Assembly (NCBI GenBank): GCA_003167475.1
Contig: PMTB01000134.1
Coordinates: 1 to 9,560, forward strand
Direction: 5' to 3'
Source of the DNA: a candidate division FCPU426 bacterium
GTDB taxonomy: Bacteria > Oederibacteriota > PGYV01 > Palsa-1178
Length of the DNA stretch: 9,560 bases
Position numbers and translations under genes: made by a program. Below the pieces are notes generated by a model, which did not search any database, was not told the origin of the DNA, and worked only from the letters and a program-made list of their open reading frames with translations. This document shows positions 1 through 6,096 of the stretch, one piece after another (position 1 is the first letter of the stretch; each line of letters starts with the position of its first letter).

Positions 1-68
1 TTTTTAAGGTCAAAACATTCAGATAGGTGATAGTAGAGAGTAGAGGGCCGCGAAAAAGGCCAGATATA

Positions 69-110
69 AAAGGGACGGGCGAAAGCCCGTCCCTTTGTTG
101 TTTTAGTGTT
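69..110 (+). terminator. Rho-independent terminator of an upstream gene
   Basis: A perfect 12-bp stem (69-80 pairing with 85-96) closes on a GAAA tetraloop at 81-84, which is a GNRA loop. A T-rich tail (tttgttgtttt) follows. The opposite strand also ends in TTTTATAT after the stem, so the hairpin could work in both directions. No gene reaches it inside the window, so it most likely ends a plus-strand gene located before position 1. It could also stop minus-strand transcripts coming from the lipoprotein operon. Confidence 0.85.
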
Positions 111-125
111 GTTATATATTTACGC

Positions 126-187
126 CGCGTAGGGGCGGACCTAACTTGTCCGACGAAGCCTTGGCGAAGTCGGATGTGTCCGCCCGC
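126..187 (+). repeat. GTAG-headed palindromic repeat, copy A (REP-like)
   Basis: The element starts with GTAG at 129-132. An outer stem follows, GGGCGGAC (133-140) pairing perfectly with GTCCGCCC (178-185). Inside is a second stem, TCCGAC (149-154) with GTCGGA (169-174). The 16 bases at 126-141 recur exactly at 9501-9516. The 31-base core at 146-176 is related to 8295-8325 (22 of 31 bases the same). A plus-strand reading frame runs through it but shows no protein features, so I treat it as non-coding. Architecture resembles REP elements; the family itself is not one I can name. Confidence 0.7.
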
Positions 188-272
188 TGCAGGCATTTAA
201 ATCGGTTTGTGGGTATGCAAATCGGCACCTTAACGCGATTAAACCCGTCAATCCAAATCAAAATCCCACGTG

Positions 273-349
273 CGGACAGCGCGGGAGCGCTGTCCCTACA
301 AGAACAGGGTGGTTTTGTCTTTGTAGGGACAGCGCTCCCGCGCTGTCCG
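273..349. repeat. Inverted pair of GTAG-headed palindromes (BIME-like)
   Basis: Two 28-base copies of one unit lie in inverted orientation, 273-300 (minus) and 322-349 (plus), with no mismatch between them. Pairing extends one more base on the inner side. Each copy is itself a hairpin: a GTAG head, a 9-bp stem (GGACAGCGC with GCGCTGTCC) and a 4-base loop (GGGA at 283-286; TCCC at 336-339). The heads face each other across a spacer of about 20 bases. The DNA or RNA can therefore fold either as two small hairpins or as one 29-bp hairpin. It lies downstream of the minus-strand lipoprotein gene and could block 3'-end decay or help termination, which is inference. Confidence 0.8.
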
Positions 350-553
350 ATTGCGGGCTGTAGACGAACAAAAGGACTTAAAAATATCGTTATTATTTTT
401 TTGCATACCGAGGGACAGAATCTCATTGCTGTAAATATAAATTTTAACTCTAATTCATTGGGGGTAATGGCTTTGAGGATAATAGTTGGGATTATATTGC
501 CTCTTATTAATAGTGCTGGTTGTTATCGGTTTCGTATTTATATTATAATCGTT
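350..553. other. AT-rich non-coding gap, no confident feature
   Basis: This stretch separates the inverted repeat pair from the end of the lipoprotein gene. It becomes strongly AT-rich after about 365. I see no tRNA, no strong hairpin and no convincing coding frame. Open frames crossing it on either strand run into the repeats and lack a ribosome site with a plausible protein. A 20-codon hydrophobic frame at 486-548 is described as a low-grade finding only. Confidence 0.5.
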
Positions 554-1855
554 CTAAAACGCAAAAACCGGCACAGCCTTCTTCTGCCTTTCTTTAATCT
601 TCACGCTGACCGTCTCTTCCTTCACCGACCCGTCGAGCATATTCAGCCTTACGTTTATGTCGTACTTGCCCGGTTTTAACTGCATCCTTATCACCTGGAA
701 CCTCGCGGGCAGGGTGCGCCAGCTCCTGGTGTCCGCCTGTTCCGAGGCTACGTTGTAGATGTTAACTGCCATGTCCAGCCACTGGTTTTTGGCTCCGCTG
801 CTTATGGCCTCGCCTGCTATATACTTGGCCGCTGCCCTGGCTATGGCTTTTACCGATATCAGGGCGTTTTTGTCTTCCAGGTTGGCTATCGCCATGGTAT
901 TTAAATCCTCTGTTACAAATGAGTTATAGTCGGCTCCTGCAATGCTTGCTGTGGCTGAGTTGATCCTGTAGTAGCGGCTCACGTACTTGGGGAAGGCCAC
1001 CCTTACCAAGGTTGTTTTACCCGTCTTTTCGTTGTATACAGGCGACTGTATGAAGTTGCTGACTTTAAACGGCGCCATGCCATCATAGATCACTATGAGT
1101 ACTTCGCCCATGGAGTTCAGTTCGGTTTGTTCCATATATTGCATGCCGTTAAAATCAGCCTTGTATGCGTTGTAATCATCTGTCCTGTGAAGCGCCTGCG
1201 ATACCCTTAATAGGTCGGCTTTTAAATCCTCGGGCATTTCCGAGGAATACAATCCTGCGTAGTCCTGGTAGGCCTGGTATGATTTTTTGTAGTCTATGTA
1301 GGCGTCATTTAAATTGCCTTCTGCCTCGTATGAGAACGCCGATAAGTACCTGGCGAACGCGTCGTCCTTGTATTTGTTCTTGCCTTCGTAGCGGTCAGTC
1401 AAAAGGTTCAGCCTGTTGTTGACCTTCCTCGCCTCGACCCTGGCGCCGTCAAAGTCATCCATGTACATATAATCCAGGGCTTTCATTACATTGACCATGA
1501 CCTGCTCAAAGTCCTCGCCTTCATAGGGGAGGTTCATGTCGTTGGAGAAAAATGAGCTTATTTCTTTTGTGGCGCTCTTGGTGTAAAGGCTGTCTATGGT
1601 GTCTTCGGCTTTGTCGAGGTTGCTTATGCTGCCTTTGAAGTCGCCGAGCATCTGAAGGAGGGAACCTTTGTCGAAGTAGTAAAGCAGCTCATGCATGCCT
1701 TCATACTGTTTTTTTTCCTTGTCAACGATGTCGTCGGCTGATTTGAAATCGCCTGACGCTATGTAGGGGTCGATCTTTGAATAGAAGTTCAGCGGGGCAC
1801 AGCCGGATAAAGAAATCAGGCAGGCGAGTATGACAAGCGCGCGTTTTTTGATCAT
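554..1855 (-). CDS. Lipoprotein of COG3014-like family, helical repeat type
   Basis: Encodes a 433-residue predicted lipoprotein. The N-terminus has a positively charged start (KKR), a hydrophobic stretch and the lipobox LSGC with Cys19, so it should be processed by Lgt and LspA, both encoded in this window. Residues about 30-240 look like paired helices of TPR type, with segments such as YEGEDFEQVM (111-120), DDFDGARVEARK (133-144) and YKDDAFARYLSA (162-173). The last 180 residues look like a beta-rich domain and include ADTRSWRTLPA. From memory these phrases match the uncharacterised lipoprotein family COG3014; no biochemical role is established. The start at 1855 lies 6 bases after the stop of the preceding secreted-protein gene, with no strong ribosome site, which suggests translational coupling. 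The stop is TAG at 554-556. I infer an envelope role, perhaps as a scaffold for protein complexes. Confidence 0.9.
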   Translation of the reverse strand: MIKKRALVILACLISLSGCAPLNFYSKIDPYIASGDFKSADDIVDKEKKQYEGMHELLYYFDKGSLLQMLGDFKGSISNLDKAEDTIDSLYTKSATKEISSFFSNDMNLPYEGEDFEQVMVNVMKALDYMYMDDFDGARVEARKVNNRLNLLTDRYEGKNKYKDDAFARYLSAFSYEAEGNLNDAYIDYKKSYQAYQDYAGLYSSEMPEDLKADLLRVSQALHRTDDYNAYKADFNGMQYMEQTELNSMGEVLIVIYDGMAPFKVSNFIQSPVYNEKTGKTTLVRVAFPKYVSRYYRINSATASIAGADYNSFVTEDLNTMAIANLEDKNALISVKAIARAAAKYIAGEAISSGAKNQWLDMAVNIYNVASEQADTRSWRTLPARFQVIRMQLKPGKYDINVRLNMLDGSVKEETVSVKIKERQKKAVPVFAF

Positions 1856-1861
1856 CAGGTA

Positions 1862-2461
1862 TTATTCTTTTTCTTTTGTCGGTTCCGGGAGCGGTTTTCC
1901 TATTATAAGGAGGATTTTACCTTTAAGCTTCGCCAGGTACCTGTCGAAATCCTTGTCGCACCTTTTGACCTCAAGCTTGTATTTCATTATGGAATCCTTA
2001 TTGTCCTTTTCATACTTCAGGGCGTTTATTATCCTGTCGAGGGCCTTGCTTTTTGCCTCGAGGAAACCCTTCATCTTCTTATAGGTTACCAGGTCGTCGC
2101 CGACCGTGGTCCTGTACATGGTGAGCCAGGTAATAATGTCGTCCATGGCTTCCCTGGCTTCGTATATTTCTTCCTTGGGTTCATAGTACAGGATGTCTTT
2201 TGAGGTGACGTCTTCGGCGCCTGATTCATGCTCATTGAGGCCGTTGTTCAGGGTGGTGTTTGTATCGGTCTGATGGGTGGAACTCACCACTTCCTGGCGT
2301 ATTGATTTGATGCCGTCGTTCACAAGGGTGCTGACTTCCGCGGTTTTTGCGATTATCCTCTGGTCAAACTGGTTTTCCGGGGTATTTTCGACGATTTCAG
2401 CGTAAACGACGCCAAAGACAAGCATAAAAGCCGCCGTTAAAAGGATTTTTGAAATTTTCAT
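1862..2461 (-). CDS. Exported helical protein of unknown function
   Basis: A 199-residue protein I do not recognise. It begins with a typical Sec signal peptide (MKISK, then a hydrophobic core) with a likely cleavage site after VYA at residue 21. The mature part is highly charged, with Asp/Glu and Lys rich stretches and no cysteine pair or catalytic motif. Residues about 90-185 look alpha-helical and may form coiled coil. The start is well supported: a perfect AGGAGG (minus strand, 2468-2473) stands 6 bases before the ATG. It is the first gene of a two-gene operon and the lipoprotein gene follows after 6 bases, so the two products may act together in the periplasm or envelope. That partnership is inferred from gene order only. 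Confidence 0.85.
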   Translation of the reverse strand: MKISKILLTAAFMLVFGVVYAEIVENTPENQFDQRIIAKTAEVSTLVNDGIKSIRQEVVSSTHQTDTNTTLNNGLNEHESGAEDVTSKDILYYEPKEEIYEAREAMDDIITWLTMYRTTVGDDLVTYKKMKGFLEAKSKALDRIINALKYEKDNKDSIMKYKLEVKRCDKDFDRYLAKLKGKILLIIGKPLPEPTKEKE

Positions 2462-2543
2462 GTTCCGCCTCCTAAAAAGGTTTTTTTCTTTGTACAGATT
2501 AGACGGTGGTTCCCTTACATTGGTTTACATCGTTTTCAGTAAA

Positions 2544-2572
2544 AGCATAATATAAAAGAGGGGTTTAGTCAA
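2544..2572 (-). promoter_or_regulatory. Candidate sigma70-type promoter of the envelope operon
   Basis: On the minus strand TTGACT (2567-2572, five of six consensus bases) is followed by a 17-base spacer and TATGCT (2544-2549, four of six). A better -10-like TATTAT lies at 2547-2552, but its spacer would be only 14 bases. The leader to the ATG at 2461 would be about 75 bases and ends in the AGGAGG ribosome site. Confidence 0.5.
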
Positions 2573-2590
2573 GGGCAGAAGGCGCAGGTC

Positions 2591-2752
2591 TTAAGTTGTT
2601 AAGCCAAAAGCCAAAAGACAAAAGTAAAGGGGAGAGCAAGTAAAGGCAAGTAAGGCAAAGGGGGGACAAGGCAGAAAGGGCAGGCAGTACTTATCAACTT
2701 AACAACTTATGAACTTTACTTTTGTCTTTTGTCTTTTGGCTTAAAAACTTAA
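2591..2752. repeat. MITE-like element with 39-bp imperfect inverted ends
   Basis: The 39 bases at 2591-2629 are the reverse complement of 2714-2752 with only two mismatches. Both ends read TTAA inward. The arms carry the tandem-like motif GCCAAAAG/ACAAAAG. The 84-base centre is very poor in T on the plus strand and encodes nothing I can see. A second, shorter inverted match (AACTTAACAACTTA, 2696-2709) repeats part of the left arm just before the right arm. No target duplication is clear apart from the TTAA ends. It sits between two divergent operons and is not needed as a terminator for either, so it is best explained as an inserted small repeat. Confidence 0.65.
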
Positions 2753-2781
2753 CCAGTGAATTAAGGCAGTTCTTTATTTTA

Positions 2782-2810
2782 TTGCCAAACCCCATAAAAT
2801 ATGTAAAAAT
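2782..2810 (+). promoter_or_regulatory. Possible ileS promoter
   Basis: TTGCCA (2782-2787) is followed after 17 bases by AAAAAT (2805-2810), preceded by TG at 2802-2803, which would fit an extended -10. The match is moderate. The local region (2771-2820) is AT-rich and is the only promoter-like sequence close to ileS. The short leader leaves no room for a T-box riboswitch. Confidence 0.35.
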
Positions 2811-2864
2811 ACTTTAATTTTGCATTGCAAAACCGCCGCACACTACTGAAGGAGAACTACTGCC

Positions 2865-5630
2865 ATGGAAAAAAAGGATACATCCATAAAGCTGCCCAAA
2901 ACCGACTTCCCCATGAAGGGGAATTTGAACCAGCGCGAGCCTGAGATGTTCAAGAAATGGGAAGAGGATATGGTTTACGAGACCATGCTGAAAAAACGCG
3001 AGGGTTCCCCGAAGTTCATCCTTCACGACGGGCCGCCTTACGCAAACGGCAAGATACATATGGGCACCACTTTGAACAAGGTATTAAAAGATATCATAGT
3101 CCGCTATAAAGCCTTCAAAGGCTACTATGCGCCTTATGTGCCGGGATGGGACTGTCACGGCATGCCCATAGAGCACAAAGTCATGGAAGATCTGGGCTCA
3201 AAAGCCGCAACCATGACAAAGGCCGAGATAAGGGCGCACTGCAATGTCTACGCCATGAAGTATGTGAAAATACAGATGGAGCAGTTCAAGCGCCTCGGTA
3301 TCATAGGCGAGTGGGGCAACCCTTATCTTACGCTGAACAAATCATATGAAGACAAGATGGTGGACATATTCTGGGAAATGTACCGCAAGGGAATGATATA
3401 CCGCGGTTTAAAGCCCGTGTACTGGTGCTATAAATGCGAAACAGCGCTCGCCGAAGCCGAGGTGGAATACCACGACCACTCGACCCCGTCAGTTTATGTG
3501 AAGTTTAAGATTATTGACGACTCAGCCAGCAAGGCAAAACCCGGAACAGACGCGAACATAGTCATATGGACCACGACGCCATGGACCTTGCCGGCAAACG
3601 TCGCCATAGCCGTGCACCCGGATTTTGAATACGCGCTCTTTGAATCCGCAGGCGTAAAATACATAACCGCAAAAGAACTCATGAATTCATTCGCGGCAAA
3701 AGCCGGTTTGACGGATATAAAGGAACTCAGGACTTTCAAGGGCGCGGACCTGGAACTCATCAAGTGCGCGCACCCTTTCATAGACAGGGAATCGCTTGTG
3801 ATAACCGCGGATTACGTCACGCTTGATACCGGAACAGGCTGCGTCCATATAGCGCCGGGCCACGGGCATGAGGATTATGTTTCCAGCCTAAGGTATAAAC
3901 TTCCCATATTAAACCCGGTCGACAACAAAGGCCGCTTCACGGACGAATTCGCGCCGCTTAAGGGCATAAACGTATTCGCGGCAAACCCCATGGTAGTGGA
4001 ACTGCTCCGTTCCAAAGGCGCCTTAATGGCCGAGGAAAAAATAAACCACTCATACCCGCACTGCTGGCGCTGTAAGAGCCCCATCATATTCCGCGCCACC
4101 AACCAGTGGTTCATATCCATGGAAAAAAATAATTTCAGGCAGCAGGCCATGGAAGCGGTTAAAGATGTGAAATGGCTCAATGAATGGGGCGAAGGCCGCA
4201 TGACCAAGATGATAGAGGGCCGCCCCGACTGGTGCATATCCAGGCAGCGTTCGTGGGGAGTGCCCATATTCGTCTTCTCGTGCGCGGACTGCGGGGAGTC
4301 GATAGTCACACAGGAAACCATAGACAGGATACACACCCTTATAAGGGAGTTCGGCAGCGACGGTTGGTACACACATACGGCGCAGGAAATACTCGGTGAC
4401 ATAAAGTGCCCGAAATGCGGCAGTCATAAGCTTGAAAAGGAAAACGATATATTTGACGTGTGGTTTGACTCGGGCTCGTCGAGTTTTTCTGTGCTGGAAA
4501 ATTACAAGGAACTTTCATGGCCCGCGGACCTGTATTTGGAGGGCTCTGACCAGTACAGGGGATGGTTCCAGTCATCCCTGCTTACCGCGGTCGCGGTTAA
4601 GGGCAAAGCGCCATTCAAGTCCGTAATAAGCCACGGCTGGATACTCGATGAAAAAGGCAAGACCATGCATAAATCGCTCGGAAATGTCATAGACCCCCTG
4701 GACCTGATAAAGCAGGGCGGAGCCGACGTTCTCAGGTTGTGGGTGGCTTCGGAGGATTTTAAGACGGATCAGCCAATATCAGCGGAGATCATGGCGCGCG
4801 TGACAGATTCATACAGGAGGATAAGAAATACATTCAGGTTCATGCTAGGCGCTGTGGAGGATTTCAAGAAAGAGGAAGCCGTTCCCTTCGACAAGATGCT
4901 TAAGTTTGACCAGTACGCGCTACACAGGCTCTCAGAGCTTGAGGAGAGCGTGGAAAAATATTATGAGAGTTACGAGCTGTACAAGGTTTACAGGGAATAC
5001 ATGCAATTCTGCTCCACGTTCCTTTCGTCGTTCTACTTTGACGTTTTAAAGGACAGGCTGTATACTTTCAAGCAGGATTCTTTGGGCAGGCGCAGCGGGC
5101 AGACGGTCGTTTATAAGATGATGAAGAAGCTGATAAAAATGATAGCGCCGGTGCTGGCCTTTACGGCGGATGAGGCGTGGCAGTTCGTGCCCGCGGGACT
5201 GAAAGATGAGAAACACGTGCAGTGGGAATTGTGGAACGAGCCAAAGGAACAAAAATTGGCGGGCGTGGACGCCGCTGACTGGGATGTGGTCGTGAAAGTA
5301 CGCGACATAGCCCTGAAAGAAATAGAGAAGAAAAGGGCCGCGGGCGAGATAAAGCACCCATACGAGTCAGCCATAACCATAAAGTACTCGTCAAAGACGC
5401 TCGACGGGATATTCAAAAAATATAAAAACGAGCTTGAGCCCGTGTTCATAGTCTCGAAAATCACATACGCGCCTTTTGACTTAAAAGAAGGCGAAATAGA
5501 AGCCGGGCTTTCCGTTGAAGCGGGCAAAGCCGAAGGCGTAAAATGCGGCCGGTGCTGGCGTTTCGTGGATGACGTGGGGAAAGACGCGGACTATCCGGAA
5601 CTTTGCGGCAGGTGTGTGGAGAATCTTTAG
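2865..5630 (+). CDS. ileS: Isoleucyl-tRNA synthetase
   Basis: Charges tRNA-Ile with isoleucine in the cytoplasm and edits mischarged valine. At 921 residues it has the usual bacterial length and is complete. The class I signature region HDGPPYANGKIHMGT is at 54-68 and the KMSKS-type loop is TMHKS at 600-604. The CP1 editing domain spans roughly 190-400, with the Thr-rich WTTTPWTLP (235-243) and GHGHEDY (332-338, editing Asp337). Cysteine pairs that may bind zinc are C188/C191, C400/C403, C473/C476, C515/C518 and a C-terminal finger C894/C897/C914/C917. The tRNA anticodon-binding helical domain follows residue 640. AAGGAG (2849-2854) precedes the ATG by 10 bases and supports the start. Both catalytic signatures deviate from HIGH and KMSKS, although the second lysine (K603) is kept. 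The gene has no clear terminator, so some read-through into the next gene is possible. Confidence 0.98.
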   Translation: MEKKDTSIKLPKTDFPMKGNLNQREPEMFKKWEEDMVYETMLKKREGSPKFILHDGPPYANGKIHMGTTLNKVLKDIIVRYKAFKGYYAPYVPGWDCHGMPIEHKVMEDLGSKAATMTKAEIRAHCNVYAMKYVKIQMEQFKRLGIIGEWGNPYLTLNKSYEDKMVDIFWEMYRKGMIYRGLKPVYWCYKCETALAEAEVEYHDHSTPSVYVKFKIIDDSASKAKPGTDANIVIWTTTPWTLPANVAIAVHPDFEYALFESAGVKYITAKELMNSFAAKAGLTDIKELRTFKGADLELIKCAHPFIDRESLVITADYVTLDTGTGCVHIAPGHGHEDYVSSLRYKLPILNPVDNKGRFTDEFAPLKGINVFAANPMVVELLRSKGALMAEEKINHSYPHCWRCKSPIIFRATNQWFISMEKNNFRQQAMEAVKDVKWLNEWGEGRMTKMIEGRPDWCISRQRSWGVPIFVFSCADCGESIVTQETIDRIHTLIREFGSDGWYTHTAQEILGDIKCPKCGSHKLEKENDIFDVWFDSGSSSFSVLENYKELSWPADLYLEGSDQYRGWFQSSLLTAVAVKGKAPFKSVISHGWILDEKGKTMHKSLGNVIDPLDLIKQGGADVLRLWVASEDFKTDQPISAEIMARVTDSYRRIRNTFRFMLGAVEDFKKEEAVPFDKMLKFDQYALHRLSELEESVEKYYESYELYKVYREYMQFCSTFLSSFYFDVLKDRLYTFKQDSLGRRSGQTVVYKMMKKLIKMIAPVLAFTADEAWQFVPAGLKDEKHVQWELWNEPKEQKLAGVDAADWDVVVKVRDIALKEIEKKRAAGEIKHPYESAITIKYSSKTLDGIFKKYKNELEPVFIVSKITYAPFDLKEGEIEAGLSVEAGKAEGVKCGRCWRFVDDVGKDADYPELCGRCVENL

Positions 5631-5686
5631 ATCAAGGGATTGAGAGAGTAGAAAGTAGAGAGTCGAAGTGTTTATGTTGCTCTTAT

Positions 5687-5692
5687 TATAAT
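5687..5692 (+). promoter_or_regulatory. Possible -10 element before the DUF5665-like gene
   Basis: A perfect TATAAT lies about 50 bases before the next start codon, in an AT-rich part of the 113-base gap after ileS. No good -35 is found 16-18 bases upstream, so the promoter may be weak or activator-dependent. It could give the five-gene downstream operon a start separate from ileS. Confidence 0.4.
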
Positions 5693-5743
5693 TAAGAACG
5701 TACTTTAAAGAACAATAACTTAACCGATAATAAAGAGGGAACT

Positions 5744-6079
5744 ATGGCAAAAGCAAAAAAGAAAAAGACCTCCATAGACACCGACGAGCTGGACCTTACC
5801 CAGAAGCTTGCGGCCATGTTTGAGGCGCGCAATATCGAGGAATTTATCGACTCGCGCAAACGGCCTTTACGGCTTATATACTGGAATTTTGTCATCGGAC
5901 TTTCCAGGGGCGTGGGCTTTCTTCTCGGCGCGACCGTTGTGGGCGCGCTGCTGATAGCCCTTTTGAAGCACACTCTGCACAAGCTCGGCGGCACGCCCTG
6001 GATCGGCGAGCAGGTGGCCCAGATATACCAGTACATGCAGGAAAGCCTGACCGAGACGGCAAAGACCGCGGGCAAATAG
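5744..6079 (+). CDS. Small membrane protein, DUF5665-like
   Basis: A 111-residue protein. The first 10 residues are very basic (KAKKKK). A helical soluble part (about 17-40) follows, then RPLRLIYWNF (40-49), and a long hydrophobic region at about 44-75 containing GLSRGVGFLLGATVVGALL. The C-terminal tail (IGEQVAQIYQYM) is amphipathic. The order 'F-I-ox-RP-R-N-GxxRGxGxxxGxTxxGA' with a trailing amphipathic helix fits the DUF5665 family as I remember it; its function is not known. The basic N-terminus is probably cytoplasmic. The ribosome site is AGAGGG, just before the ATG. The gene starts 113 bases after ileS and ends 17 bases before the PAS sensor gene, so it probably begins the downstream operon. 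Confidence 0.85.
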   Translation: MAKAKKKKTSIDTDELDLTQKLAAMFEARNIEEFIDSRKRPLRLIYWNFVIGLSRGVGFLLGATVVGALLIALLKHTLHKLGGTPWIGEQVAQIYQYMQESLTETAKTAGK

Positions 6080-6096
6080 ATTTTTAAGGAGAACAA

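Noticed and set aside
126..349. CRISPR array
   Set aside because: The repeats are palindromic, in mixed orientation and irregularly spaced, with no series of direct repeats or spacers.
112..426. A 104-codon open frame on the minus strand
   Set aside because: It also translates the repeats (FAKASSDK phrase) and has no ribosome site or protein-like composition.
146..679. A 177-codon open frame on the plus strand
   Set aside because: It runs through two palindromic repeats and ends inside the lipoprotein gene on the other strand. Its sequence has no domain, and the DEALAKSD-type phrase is a direct translation of the repeat core.
2591..2752. Bidirectional terminator
   Set aside because: The genes on either side diverge from this gap, so nothing needs terminating here, and the stem is A/T-rich with an 84-base loop.
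2753..2864. T-box riboswitch controlling ileS
   Set aside because: The gap is too short and AT-rich, has no specifier stem-loop, T-box sequence or terminator hairpin before the ribosome site.
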